A stretch of DNA of 64,000 bases from Planctomycetota bacterium (GTDB taxonomy: Bacteria; Planctomycetota; UBA1135). Made by a program: the position numbers and the translations under genes. Location of the stretch: contig PAHY01000016.1 in the NCBI GenBank assembly GCA_002705055.1, positions 61,703 through 125,702 on the forward strand, written 5' to 3'. The notes beneath the pieces are model-generated. The model had not been told where the DNA came from. It ran no database searches and saw only the letters and a list, made by a program, of their open reading frames with translations. Below, piece after piece: positions 36,303-45,345 of the stretch (position 1 is the stretch's first letter; every line of letters begins with the position of its first letter).

Positions 36303-38090
36303 CTACAACCAGGCAAAGCCGGGCGGCCCGACCCGGAGGTGGTCGCACGGGATCAGCCCGCGTTCATCGCGGATCTCGACGCGCAGTTGGTGCTGTCCGG
36401 CGGGGATGGGGATCGGGCCTACCGGAAGCTCGACAGCTTCGCCTTCGCTGAGTAGGACCTCGATCTCGTCGACGGTGGAGACCGGGACATCGTTCAGCCA
36501 CACGCGGATCGAACCGTTCTCGCTCCGCGCCTTGCTGCGAGAGAGTGCGATGAGATCCACCTCGATGTCCTGCGCCGTCTCGATCCAGTAGACCCCGGTC
36601 GCGCCATAGCCGCCATCAAGAGGGCGCCAGTCGTTGCGGTTGAGTTCGTGATAGGGCTCGACGTCGAAGTCGATCACGATCGCGGGCGGCGTGCCGAACT
36701 CGGGGTAGTCGCTCGCTTCGGCGAACCAGGCGCGGTGCGCGGCGAGCATCGACTCCGCCAGTTCGGGCATCTCTTCGATCAGGTTGTTTTGCTCGAGCGG
36801 GTCTTCCTGCAGGTCAAAGAGCGCGAGCGGGGCCGGGTCCTCGGGCAGCTGCTCGCGGCCGAAGCCGCTGGCGCGCAGCAACTTGTAGCGCTGACCGATG
36901 GTCGCGAAGTTGTGCTCGGGGATGCGCTGGTCGCCGCGGTGCGCCTGGATGTGAATCAGCCGCTCCGGCCAGTCCGTGGCGGCGCCCGTCAGCAGCGGCC
37001 AGATGCTGCGACCGTCCTGCCCGGCGATGGTGGGCGCCTGCACGCCCGCCGCTTCGACCAGGGTCGGCCACACATCCATGTGTGAAGCGATCTCGGGTCG
37101 CCGCACTCCCGCCGGCACCTGGCCCGGCCAGCGCACGAAGAAAGGCGAGCGAATCCCGCCTTCCCACACCTCGGACTTCATGCCGCGCATCTCGCCGACG
37201 TAGTGACGGATCGCCGGACCGTTGTCGTGCAGGTAGACGAAGATCGTGTTGTCCGCGATATCCAATGAGTCGAGCGCGTCCAGCAGTCGGCCGACGTTCT
37301 GATCGATGTTCTCGATCATCGCGAAGCTCGCGGCCATGCGGCCCGCCTGCTTCGGGTCGGGCAGCACCTCCGAGAGGTCGCGCGCCTGGTACTTGGCCAG
37401 CAGGTCCGCGGGCACATCGTGCCACGGGCCGTGCGGAGTATTGGTGGCCAGATAAACAAAGAAAGGCCGGTCCGCGGCCACGCTGTCGAGCATGAACTGC
37501 AGCGCGTAGTCGGTGTACACATCCATGCAGTAGCCGTTGGTGTGCACCGCCTTGCCGTTGTGGTACAGCCAGGCGTCGGTGTAGCGGCGATTGTTGTCGA
37601 GGTGATCGGCGGGCTGGGCCAGGCCGCCGCCGCGGTGACACAGCACCTCTTCAAAGCCCTGGTCCTGCGGGCGCATCGGGTAGTTATCGCCCAGGTGCCA
37701 CTTGCCGAACAGGCCCGTGGCATAGCCGTTGTCGCGCAGCACCTCGGCGATCGTCACCTCGGAAGGGTCCATCATCGCGCGCCCGCGGAAGGTGTCGATC
37801 GCGCGCGTCCGGATGCTGTTCCGCCCGGTCATCAGCGCGGCGCGGGTCGGCGTGCAGACCGGGCTGACATAGAAGCGCTCCATCCCGCCGCTCTCCATCG
37901 CCAGCTGATCCAGCCGCGGCGTATCGAGCACCGCGTTGCCGTGCACGCCCAGGTCGCCCCAGCCCTGGTCATCCGTCATCACGATGACGATGTTGGGGAA
38001 GGAGGCCTGTGCTTCCTGCTGCGGCGACTGGCAGGTCGCGGTCAGCAGCGCGAGCGTGGCGAGAGCGGGGGAGAGAACTGCGGCGCGCAC
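36303..38090 (-). CDS. Sulfatase lipoprotein with extra C-terminal domain
   Basis: A 595-residue protein starting at GTG 38090, with signal peptide and TATC lipobox. It has MTDDQGWGDLG near residue 40, FGly motif CTPTRAALMTGR near 78, GKWHLGDN near 130 and a late GGIRSPFFVRWPG segment. After the sulfatase core (to about 460) comes a beta-rich extension of about 130 residues that could bind carbohydrate. It is the last gene of the operon beginning at 42513, 9 nt after the preceding beta-barrel lipoprotein stop. The context suggests action on a sulfated glycan together with the large glycosidase-like protein. Confidence 0.92.
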   Translation of the reverse strand: MRAAVLSPALATLALLTATCQSPQQEAQASFPNIVIVMTDDQGWGDLGVHGNAVLDTPRLDQLAMESGGMERFYVSPVCTPTRAALMTGRNSIRTRAIDTFRGRAMMDPSEVTIAEVLRDNGYATGLFGKWHLGDNYPMRPQDQGFEEVLCHRGGGLAQPADHLDNNRRYTDAWLYHNGKAVHTNGYCMDVYTDYALQFMLDSVAADRPFFVYLATNTPHGPWHDVPADLLAKYQARDLSEVLPDPKQAGRMAASFAMIENIDQNVGRLLDALDSLDIADNTIFVYLHDNGPAIRHYVGEMRGMKSEVWEGGIRSPFFVRWPGQVPAGVRRPEIASHMDVWPTLVEAAGVQAPTIAGQDGRSIWPLLTGAATDWPERLIHIQAHRGDQRIPEHNFATIGQRYKLLRASGFGREQLPEDPAPLALFDLQEDPLEQNNLIEEMPELAESMLAAHRAWFAEASDYPEFGTPPAIVIDFDVEPYHELNRNDWRPLDGGYGATGVYWIETAQDIEVDLIALSRSKARSENGSIRVWLNDVPVSTVDEIEVLLSEGEAVELPVGPIPIPAGQHQLRVEIRDERGLIPCDHLRVGPPGFAWL

Positions 38091-38099
38091 GCCGCCAGT

Positions 38100-38885
38100 C
38101 TAGAGCCCGAAACTTCCGATGCGGCCGAGTCGCGCCGCGACCGTGGTGAAGCCCAGCAGCAGGCGGAAGTCCTCCGACTCGCCGGCGAGGCCGACCAGAG
38201 TGCCCACTTCCAGGGTCCAATCCTCGTTCACGGCCCAGGCGAGGCCAGCGCCTAGATAGGTGGCGGAGAAGTCGGCGGCGGGCGCGACGGTGCCGATGCC
38301 TTCCAGGTGCACCACCTGGCCGGCGCCCAGCTCGGTTGCCCACTGCAGTGCGGCGACGTGCTCGACGAGGGTTGAGTCATCGTCGGGGTCGTCGGGGAAG
38401 ACGAGCTCGTAGTAACCCGTCCAGGTGTGCGCGCCAAAGCTCTGTGCCAGCGCCGTGGCCGCGTAGAGATCGGCCTCGCCGGAGCGCTCGAGGTGGCCGG
38501 CCTCGCTCGTATCGAGCTGCGTCCCCAGCTCGATACTCCAGCCGGGCTGGGAAGAGCTGGGCTCCAGCACCTGCTTCTTGATCGCAACCGAGACATCGCC
38601 GGAGCCACGTGAATCGGGGCCGGGCTGTTCGAGCACGTCGTAGGGGGACCAGGCAATCCCCACCTCGAGGCGGTCGGGCAGACCAAAGACGACGCCCACC
38701 GCGGTGCTCAACGATTCGGACGGATCGATGTCGACCTCGGCTTCCAGCTCGAGATCGCCCGAAGCAGCGGCGCTGGTGCCGCCGCCAGTCTGCGAGAAGT
38801 GCGCCGTGTCGAGTGGCTCGCCGGTGGCGGGGGGCAAGGCGCACGCGCCGAGTGCGGTCGCGACGAGAAGGAATCGGAACATCAT
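38100..38885 (-). CDS. Putative outer-membrane beta-barrel lipoprotein, paralogue 1
   Basis: A 261-residue protein; ATG 38885 overlaps the upstream stop (ATGA). The signal peptide has lipobox LGAC. The mature chain alternates hydrophobic and polar residues as in beta-barrel transporters of the phenol-degradation/MetA type. It aligns by eye with the protein at 41716-42513: GPDSRGSGDVSVAIK versus GPNPRGAGDFVIGSR, DDSTLVEHVAAL versus DDSILAEHTAAL, and SEDFRLLLGF versus APDYLLLFGM. A role in export or uptake across the outer membrane is inferred only. Confidence 0.7.
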   Translation of the reverse strand: MMFRFLLVATALGACALPPATGEPLDTAHFSQTGGGTSAAASGDLELEAEVDIDPSESLSTAVGVVFGLPDRLEVGIAWSPYDVLEQPGPDSRGSGDVSVAIKKQVLEPSSSQPGWSIELGTQLDTSEAGHLERSGEADLYAATALAQSFGAHTWTGYYELVFPDDPDDDSTLVEHVAALQWATELGAGQVVHLEGIGTVAPAADFSATYLGAGLAWAVNEDWTLEVGTLVGLAGESEDFRLLLGFTTVAARLGRIGSFGL

Positions 38886-41719
38886 GGCTTCCGGAAACTG
38901 CACCACAGCATGCCGCCGGCAGGCACGGTGACTTCGATCTCGACTTCATATTCGCGCGAGACATTCTGCAGCTCGCGCCGCGCCGCTTCGATCTGCGGGC
39001 CGACCGCCGACTCGATCAGCACCTGACCATCCAGGCCGGTCAGGTACAGCGGCACGCGAATCGTGCGGGTGCGTTCGACCTCGAGCGGGTTGTACACCAC
39101 CAGCATGCCCGGCAGATCGAGCGTGGGCCCGACGTGCAGCATCCAGTCCAGCTCGCGGCCGTCGGCGCGGCGCAGGTGCAGTACATCGCTCTCGAGGATG
39201 TCGCGGTAGTGCTTGAACCAATCCACCCAGCGCTTGACCGCGTCCCGAACGCGCGCGGTGTCGTAGAGCCGGTGGCCGCGATACACCGCCTGCACGCCCA
39301 GCCCCAGGTTGGAGGCCAGCATGCGCTCGTAATGATCCAGGTGTTCGTCCAGCGGCTCGATCGTCGCCGCCGCGCCGCCGCCGTGGTACTGCGTCAGCGG
39401 CACGAACATCCAGCCCATCGACGGCGTCTTGATCCAGGTGCCGTCAAAGATGTTCTGGCGGGTGTGGATCACCTGCTGCGCGCGCGGCAGCGACCAGTTG
39501 ACCTCGCGGTACCCCATGCCGCACTCGTTCGCGCCCTGCAGGTAGTAGAAGTCGGGCACGCGCAGATAGGCGCCGCGCGCGCGCAGCCAGCGGTAGTACT
39601 CGGTGATGATGTTCCACTGCACCCACTGCGAGTCTTCATAGCCGCGCTGCAGCGGCGGGCGCGCGGCGGCATCCCAGTCACCGGGATAACTGCCGTCGTG
39701 GGTGAACTGCAGAAAGCCGGTGTTCTCGAAGAAGGCGTAGAGCTTGCGGAAGTACTCCTGGCCCCAGGCGCTCGCCAGCGCCGGCGCGTAGCCGAAGGTC
39801 TGGCCGCCGGGCTTCCCGGTCTCGACGTGGATCGCGTTGTCGCTGTCCGGCTGAATGCGCCGGCTGGCCAGCAGCGAGTAGCCGCCGATGTGAATCCCGC
39901 GCTCCATGGCGTAGTCCGCCAACGCCCGGAACTTGGCGTGGTTGGCCTCGGAGTCATCCTCCATGTTGAGGCCCGAACCAAAGGACAGGCTCAGCATCTC
40001 GAAGCCGCACTCGGCGGCCTGGTCGATCGCGCGCTTGACCACCGCTTCGTCGGTGCTGACCACGTGCAGAATCAGCGGGTTCTCGGTCACCCACGGCGCA
40101 AGCGTGCGGTACATCCGCCGCTGCCCCAGGCTGCGGCGCTCGCGGTCGCTCGAATCATGTACCAGCTCGAAGGTCCACCAGCTCGCCAGCTCGTCGCCGG
40201 CCTCAAGGATCACGTCCGGGCCATGCAGCGGCGCGACCTCCAGGAGGCAAGGCGTCAGCTTGCGGTAGTTGACCTGGGTGTGAAACTCTGGGTCCGGGCG
40301 CCAGTGCACGATCTGCGACTGCGCGTTCTCGGGCACCATGCCGCCGAAGGCGTAGTCGGTCTCGACGTGGAAGTGTTCCGGCTGCGGGATGACCGCGCCC
40401 TCGCGCTTCTCGACGTAGTTGCTCGACTCCACGACGGCGAGGGTCTCGGTGGTGAGGTGATCCAGCTCGATCGGCTTCTCGCCCGCGTTGCGCACCACGA
40501 CGCGCTTGCCGATCAGCGGGATGCCGTCGTACAGCTCGTAGTGCACCGAAACGCGCAGGCCGTTGCGGGCGTCGTTCTTCTGCACTTCGGCGAGCATCGA
40601 TTCATCGAGCGCGCCGCGCAGCGTGAGCGCGTCGATCTTGCAGCGACCGATCGGCCCCGCTTCGCTGAATCCAGAGGCGCCGCCGGCCTTGTCCATCTTG
40701 CCGACCCGCACATGCGTCGGCGCGGCACCCGCAGCCGGCAGCTCGAAGATCTCCTGCCACATGCCACCGCGATCCCCTGGGCCGTACGACGGCATGGCCG
40801 CGCAGACCACCCGATCCTGCTCCAGGTAGATGCGCAGCCGCGTGGGGCGGTCCATCGGCCAGCTCCCGTCGGCGACGCGTTCGGTCTGGCCATCCCACAC
40901 GCCGAGGCCGTTCTTGCCCGGCCGCAAGTTGAACTTAATGACGCGACCATCGGCAAAAACCGCGGCGACCCCGGGACCCCAGCTGGCGCTGGCATCGGTG
41001 CCCGGCGAGATCTCGGCTTCGATGCGGCCCAGGCCTTCGGGCGCTGCCATCTCGAGATAGACGGCGTGGTTCGCTGCCGTCTGGATCTCGCCGGCCTTGC
41101 CCTCGTTCTGCGCCGAGGAAGCATCGCCATGGCTGGCGTGCACGGTCCAGTCCTGCTTCAGCTCGGCGAAGGCGTCGCTGAAGAGCAGGCCGCGCGCGTA
41201 GTCGGAATGCAGCAGCAGATCGCGCGCGACGCTCAGCCCTGGCTCAAAATCAAAGCGCACCGCGACGCCTGGCGGCGGCCACTTCATGTCGGGCGCGTGG
41301 TGGCGAATCCGTGGCCACTCCAGCCGCTCGGCGGGCTCGCCCAGCTCCCAGCCGACGAAGCGCATGGCCTGCGGGTCGGCGTTCATCTCCTGCAGCCATG
41401 CGTCGGTCAGGAAAGCATGGTTGGGCTGCCCAACCAGGCCGCCCACCGCGAGCTCCTGCCCTTCCACCACCAGCCGCGCCTCGGGGCGCACCGCGCGCAG
41501 CATCGAAGCCTCGGTCATCAGGTTGTCAAAGCCGATGCATGCGAGGTTGTCGGCGGCCAGCCAGGTGCGACGAACCAGACCGTTATCGAGGACGAAACGC
41601 GTCTGCGTGCCACGCGTCTCGACGCGAAACTCGGCTTCGTACGGGCGCTCGGCGAGCAGCCAGTCGGCACGAGCTTCCGCCTGCTGCGCGGCCGCCAGCA
41701 ACAGCGCCGCGGCGATCAC
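38882..41719 (-). CDS. Large secreted glycoside-hydrolase-like protein (GH36/clan D-like barrel)
   Basis: A 945-residue protein, GTG start 41719 overlapping the upstream stop (GTGA). There is a short signal peptide, then a beta-sandwich N-terminal half and a central barrel (about 540-800) with FEMLSLSFGSGLNMEDDS, QFTHDGSYPGDWD and YYLQGANECGMGYREVNW. These carry Asp/Glu residues placed like the nucleophile and acid/base of alpha-galactosidase-type enzymes. A C-terminal beta domain closes the chain. Specificity is unknown. It is flanked by two paralogous beta-barrel lipoproteins and followed by a sulfatase in one tight operon. A longer antisense frame over this gene is a GC shadow. Confidence 0.72.
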   Translation of the reverse strand: MIAAALLLAAAQQAEARADWLLAERPYEAEFRVETRGTQTRFVLDNGLVRRTWLAADNLACIGFDNLMTEASMLRAVRPEARLVVEGQELAVGGLVGQPNHAFLTDAWLQEMNADPQAMRFVGWELGEPAERLEWPRIRHHAPDMKWPPPGVAVRFDFEPGLSVARDLLLHSDYARGLLFSDAFAELKQDWTVHASHGDASSAQNEGKAGEIQTAANHAVYLEMAAPEGLGRIEAEISPGTDASASWGPGVAAVFADGRVIKFNLRPGKNGLGVWDGQTERVADGSWPMDRPTRLRIYLEQDRVVCAAMPSYGPGDRGGMWQEIFELPAAGAAPTHVRVGKMDKAGGASGFSEAGPIGRCKIDALTLRGALDESMLAEVQKNDARNGLRVSVHYELYDGIPLIGKRVVVRNAGEKPIELDHLTTETLAVVESSNYVEKREGAVIPQPEHFHVETDYAFGGMVPENAQSQIVHWRPDPEFHTQVNYRKLTPCLLEVAPLHGPDVILEAGDELASWWTFELVHDSSDRERRSLGQRRMYRTLAPWVTENPLILHVVSTDEAVVKRAIDQAAECGFEMLSLSFGSGLNMEDDSEANHAKFRALADYAMERGIHIGGYSLLASRRIQPDSDNAIHVETGKPGGQTFGYAPALASAWGQEYFRKLYAFFENTGFLQFTHDGSYPGDWDAAARPPLQRGYEDSQWVQWNIITEYYRWLRARGAYLRVPDFYYLQGANECGMGYREVNWSLPRAQQVIHTRQNIFDGTWIKTPSMGWMFVPLTQYHGGGAAATIEPLDEHLDHYERMLASNLGLGVQAVYRGHRLYDTARVRDAVKRWVDWFKHYRDILESDVLHLRRADGRELDWMLHVGPTLDLPGMLVVYNPLEVERTRTIRVPLYLTGLDGQVLIESAVGPQIEAARRELQNVSREYEVEIEVTVPAGGMLWCSFRKP

Positions 41720-42513
41720 GGGCCGACCTCCGGGCCGCGCGGGCGCTGCAGAATGCCGCCCAGGTTCCAGGTCATGCCGAACAGCAGCAGGTAGTCCGGC
41801 GCGTCCTCGGTCAGCCCGATCTGCAGCGCGCCGTCGAGCGTCAGGTTCGGGGCCCAGGCCCAGCTCGCGCCGGCTGTGGCGAGCACCGCGTTGCTGTCGA
41901 GATCCGGGCGGAAGATCCCGGCGATCTCGCCGAACAGGCCGACGCTGTCGCTGGCCGGCGCGCCGACGGCCAGGGCCGCCGTGTGTTCGGCCAAGATCGA
42001 ATCGTCATCGCCGTCGCCGATCAGTCCCAGCTGATAGAAGCCGGTGACGCCCAGATCGCCGAACTGATCGCTGGCCATGCCGGCCACGAAGAAGTCCGCC
42101 TCCTCGCGCCCTTCGCTGTCGCCCCCGTTACCACCCGGCAGACGCGTGGCGATCTGCACGGCGGCCCCAAAGCTGCCTTCTTCTGCAACTTTCATCCGGC
42201 TGCCGATCACAAAGTCACCGGCCCCTCGCGGGTTGGGGCCCGGCACCTCAGTGCTGCGCTGCGGCGAGAAGCCAACAAAGGCTTCGGCGGTGTCGGACAG
42301 CCCGAGCTTCAGCGTGTTGGGCGTATCGAAGCTCTCGCTGGCTTCAAAGGCGATGCCAGATTCCAGCTCGATCGTGCCCGCGACGGTCAGATTCGTGTCG
42401 GAGGAGACGGTGGGGCGCTGCGGGGTGGGAGTCGCGCCCTCGAAGGGGGCAGTGCAGGCACCAAGCGGCAGGGCCACGGCCAGTGCCAGGGCGAGCAGGC
42501 GGGGATGAACCAT
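41716..42513 (-). CDS. Putative outer-membrane beta-barrel lipoprotein, paralogue 2
   Basis: A 265-residue protein. ATG 42513 gives a signal peptide with lipobox PLGAC; GTG 42519 is two codons longer. Amphipathic strand pattern and shared motifs with the protein at 38100-38885 mark them as paralogues. It is the first gene of the four-gene operon and divergent from the cytochrome c peroxidase gene. The 161-nt interval (42514-42674) has no promoter pair I can defend. Possible role: handling of substrate or product at the outer membrane. Confidence 0.7.
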   Translation of the reverse strand: MVHPRLLALALAVALPLGACTAPFEGATPTPQRPTVSSDTNLTVAGTIELESGIAFEASESFDTPNTLKLGLSDTAEAFVGFSPQRSTEVPGPNPRGAGDFVIGSRMKVAEEGSFGAAVQIATRLPGGNGGDSEGREEADFFVAGMASDQFGDLGVTGFYQLGLIGDGDDDSILAEHTAALAVGAPASDSVGLFGEIAGIFRPDLDSNAVLATAGASWAWAPNLTLDGALQIGLTEDAPDYLLLFGMTWNLGGILQRPRGPEVGP

Positions 42514-42674
42514 GCGCACAGCTTAGGTGCGCCCGGGGGAGCCGTTCGCTTCCGCACGAAGCGCGTGCGGCCACCCGACATCCGGCCCCAGGTTCCCGAG
42601 AAATCACCGAGATCGAGAAAAAGGAAATCGAATCGGCTCGGGACTCGGCCAGAACCGCTGGGGTTGAGGATCGC

Positions 42675-44321
42675 ATGAACCCCCACGCGACTTTCTCCCT
42701 CGTCGTCGCGGCCGTGCTCGGGGCGGCGCCGCTCGCTGCTCAGGGTGGTGGACTGCAGCCTCCGCCGGCCCCTCCCGGCAACCCGGTCACCGCCGAGAAG
42801 GCCATGCTCGGCAAAGCGCTGTTCTGGGACGAGCAGCTGTCGAGCACGCGCACCGTGGCCTGCGGCACCTGCCACGCCATGCCGGTGGGCGGCACCGACG
42901 CGCGTTCGATCCCGGGCGACCCGCGCAGCACGCATCCCGGGGCGGACGGCGTGTTCGGCACCGACGACGACGTGGTCGGCTCGCCCGGCGTCATCCGCAG
43001 CGGCGCGGATGGCCTGTACATCGCCGATTCGGTCTACTCGCTGGCGCCACAGGTGACTGGACGGCGCGGCATGCCGGTGATCAACTCGGCCTATGCGCCG
43101 GCGGTGTTCTGGGATGGCCGCGCGACCGAGCAGTTCATCGACCCGCTGACCCAAAGCCTGGTTCTGGCGCGGATGGCTGCGCTCGAATCGCAGGTGCTGG
43201 GGCCGCCCGTCAATGAGGTGGAGATGGCGCACGAAGGGCGCGACTGGGTCCAGGTTGCGGCGCAGATCGAGGCGGCGACCCCGCTCGCGCTGGCTGAGAA
43301 CGTGCCCGTCACCCTCGATAACTGGATCGCCGGCCGCGATTACCCGGCGCTGTTCCAGGACGCCTTCGGCGACCCGGACGTCACGCCGGTGCGCATCGCG
43401 ATGGCGATCGCCACCTACGAACGCACCCTGTTCAGTGATCAGGCGCCGATTGACGACTTCCTGAACGGGACGCAGAGCGCGCTGACGCAGTCGGAACGGC
43501 GTGGCTTCAACCTCTTCAACTCGCCGCGGCTGGCCTGCAACACCTGCCATGGCGGGCCGGTTTTCACCGACAACCGCTTCCACTACACGGGGACGCGGCC
43601 GCAGAACGAAGACCTCGGCCTGGGCGGCATCACGGGCAACCCGGCCAACAACGGGCAGATGAAGACGCCGAGCCTGCGCAATGTCGCGCTGCGGGCGCCG
43701 TACTTCCATGCCGGCAACGCCGCGAGCCTCGAAGAGGTAGTCGACTTCTACAACCGGGGGGGCGACTTCAATGGGCTCAACAAGGCGCCCGCGATTCGTC
43801 CGCTTAACCTGACGCCGGGCGAGCGCGCCGACCTGCTGGCCTTCCTGCGTCGCCCGCTGAATGACCCGCGCGTCGCCGCGGGCTCGGCGCCCTTCGACGC
43901 GCCCACGCTCTACGCGCAGTCGGCGCGTCAGCCGATCGCTTACGGGGCGCCGACGGCCGGCATCCTCGGGGAACCGGTGATGGTCGCGCAGGAGCCGCCG
44001 CTTCTCGGTAACCCTTCGCTGACGGTCGGCCTCGACCGGGCGCTGCCCGGCGCGCGCGCCGCGCTGGTGGTGGACCGCGTCGCCGATCCGGGCGGCAGCT
44101 TGGTGCGCGGAGCGATGTGCTTCCTCGGCCTGAGCGCTGCCAAGGACTTGCAGCTGCGCACCGTGGATGCGGCCGGAACCGCTTCGATCTCGATTGCAGT
44201 CCCGCCGAACGCGAACCTGCACGGCACGACCGTCTACGCGCAGTGGTTCATCGAGGAAAGCGGCGGGCCGGCTGGCCTGGCGGCCACCGACGCCCGGGCC
44301 ATCACGCTGTTCGGCAGCTGA
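42675..44321 (+). CDS. Dihaem cytochrome c peroxidase (MauG/CCP family) with C-terminal module
   Basis: A 548-residue protein. ATG 42675 gives a signal peptide ending APLAAQ. Two haem c sites are present, CGTCH at residue 63 and CNTCH at 288, with KTPSLRNVALRAPYFHAG in the second domain, all typical of dihaem peroxidases that reduce H2O2 in the periplasm. The CCP core ends near 410. From about 440 an extra beta-rich module (NPSLTVGLDRALPGARAAL ... GTTVYAQWFI) resembles the C-terminal modules of other secreted proteins here. It is divergent from the glycosidase operon and followed by a GC-rich hairpin. Confidence 0.9.
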   Translation: MNPHATFSLVVAAVLGAAPLAAQGGGLQPPPAPPGNPVTAEKAMLGKALFWDEQLSSTRTVACGTCHAMPVGGTDARSIPGDPRSTHPGADGVFGTDDDVVGSPGVIRSGADGLYIADSVYSLAPQVTGRRGMPVINSAYAPAVFWDGRATEQFIDPLTQSLVLARMAALESQVLGPPVNEVEMAHEGRDWVQVAAQIEAATPLALAENVPVTLDNWIAGRDYPALFQDAFGDPDVTPVRIAMAIATYERTLFSDQAPIDDFLNGTQSALTQSERRGFNLFNSPRLACNTCHGGPVFTDNRFHYTGTRPQNEDLGLGGITGNPANNGQMKTPSLRNVALRAPYFHAGNAASLEEVVDFYNRGGDFNGLNKAPAIRPLNLTPGERADLLAFLRRPLNDPRVAAGSAPFDAPTLYAQSARQPIAYGAPTAGILGEPVMVAQEPPLLGNPSLTVGLDRALPGARAALVVDRVADPGGSLVRGAMCFLGLSAAKDLQLRTVDAAGTASISIAVPPNANLHGTTVYAQWFIEESGGPAGLAATDARAITLFGS

Positions 44322-44367
44322 TGCGCGCGCGGGCCACAGAAAACAACCTCTAGAGCTTGCGCTCCAT

Positions 44368-44395
44368 GCCCCCGAGCCCCGACAGGCTCGGGGGC
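44368..44395. terminator. Perfect 11-bp hairpin after the peroxidase gene
   Basis: GCCCCCGAGCC / GGCTCGGGGGC, loop CCGACA, 46 nt after the stop. Only CTATTG follows, so it is a weak intrinsic terminator or an mRNA-stabilising stem. Confidence 0.6.
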
Positions 44396-44435
44396 TATTG
44401 CATGGGTGCGCAGACGCACGGCGATGTGCGAAAGG

Positions 44436-44457
44436 TGTCGAAGTAATTTTCTCGACA
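44436..44457. promoter_or_regulatory. Inverted repeat upstream of the DUF4397 gene
   Basis: TGTCGA and TCGACA flank the AT-rich spacer AGTAATTTTC, the only such AT patch between 44396 and 44538. It could be an operator or promoter element for the gene starting at 44539; no known regulator is identified. Confidence 0.35.
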
Positions 44458-44538
44458 AGTTCCCAGGGCGGCCTAGACGAAGCCCTGCGGTCGCTCCCAC
44501 CGCGCTCCTCTCTGAATCACACAACCACAACACTCGAG

Positions 44539-45240
44539 ATGAAGCGATTCTTTCTTTCCGCCCTCGTCGCGGCCGTCGGCTTTGCCGGCACCGCCACTGC
44601 CCAGAACGAAGCTGACGTCTGGATTCTCCACGGCATCAATGGCACCGACCTCGGCGCCGCCGAAGAGTTCCTGGTCGACATCCAGCTGAACGACGCCCCG
44701 CTGCTCGCGGCCGTGCCGTTCCGTGCTCGCACCGATGCGTACGAGCTCGCCCCGGGCACCTACAACGTCAAGATCAGCGCGGCCGACCTGAACAACCCGT
44801 ACAGCCAGCCCCCGGTCATCGACGTCGACGTCACCTTCGCCGCCGACGGCAACTACACCGTCATGGCGCACCTCGCTGAAGATGGCGCCGTCACCGCCTC
44901 GGTCTTCGAGCACAACCTCGGCGCCGCCGCCTTCGGCCAGTCGCGCGTCGGTGTGCACCACACCGCAGCCGCCCCGGCGGTCGACGCCTTCGTCAACGGC
45001 GTGCTGACCCTGGGCAGCAGCTTTAGCGTTCCGGGCGTTTCGAACGGCCTCCAGGCCGAAGCCGACATCTTCTTCGGCTTCTGGAACATCGCGCTGAACG
45101 CGGCCGGCACCCAGACCACGGTCTTCCAGTCGCCGACTCGCTTCCTGGGCTTCAACAAGTACTTCGGCCTCTACTTCGTCGGCACGCTGGCGAACGGCAC
45201 CTTCGAGCCGCTGCTGTACACCTACCCGATCCAGGGCTAG
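44539..45240 (+). CDS. Secreted DUF4397 domain protein
   Basis: A 233-residue protein. ATG 44539 gives an ideal signal peptide (KRFFLSALVAAVGFAGTATAQ). Two tandem DUF4397-type units follow: WILHGINGTDLG with RTDAYELAPGTYNVKIS and NYTVMAHLAEDG, then RVGVHHTAAAPAVDAFVNG with LQAEADIFFGFWNIALNAAG. Its function is unknown; the fold is beta-sandwich-like. Codon use is strongly biased to C-ending codons, a strong terminator follows and the mature protein is low in Lys and Arg, together suggesting an abundant secreted or surface protein. The frame upstream of the ATG is not used. Confidence 0.88.
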   Translation: MKRFFLSALVAAVGFAGTATAQNEADVWILHGINGTDLGAAEEFLVDIQLNDAPLLAAVPFRARTDAYELAPGTYNVKISAADLNNPYSQPPVIDVDVTFAADGNYTVMAHLAEDGAVTASVFEHNLGAAAFGQSRVGVHHTAAAPAVDAFVNGVLTLGSSFSVPGVSNGLQAEADIFFGFWNIALNAAGTQTTVFQSPTRFLGFNKYFGLYFVGTLANGTFEPLLYTYPIQG

Positions 45241-45258
45241 ACCAGCTCGCAGCTTCGT

Positions 45259-45299
45259 GCAGGGCGCTCGGTGAGAACCGGGCGCCCTGCCTTCTTTTT
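45259..45299 (+). terminator. Strong intrinsic terminator after the DUF4397 gene
   Basis: A 14-bp stem (GCAGGGCGCTCGGT / ACCGGGCGCCCTGC, one G-U pair) with a GAGA tetraloop is followed by CTTCTTTTT. It starts 18 nt after the stop. Confidence 0.95.
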
Positions 45300-45345
45300 G
45301 AGATGGGTGGCGGGATCGATGCCCGAATCGCGTACACCATGGAAT

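Noticed and set aside
38609..41794. Plus-strand open frame of about 1061 codons antisense to the glycosidase-like gene
   Set aside because: Arg/His/Val-rich translation with no domains; the minus-strand gene has signal peptide, overlaps and coherent domains. High GC3 makes long antisense frames common here.
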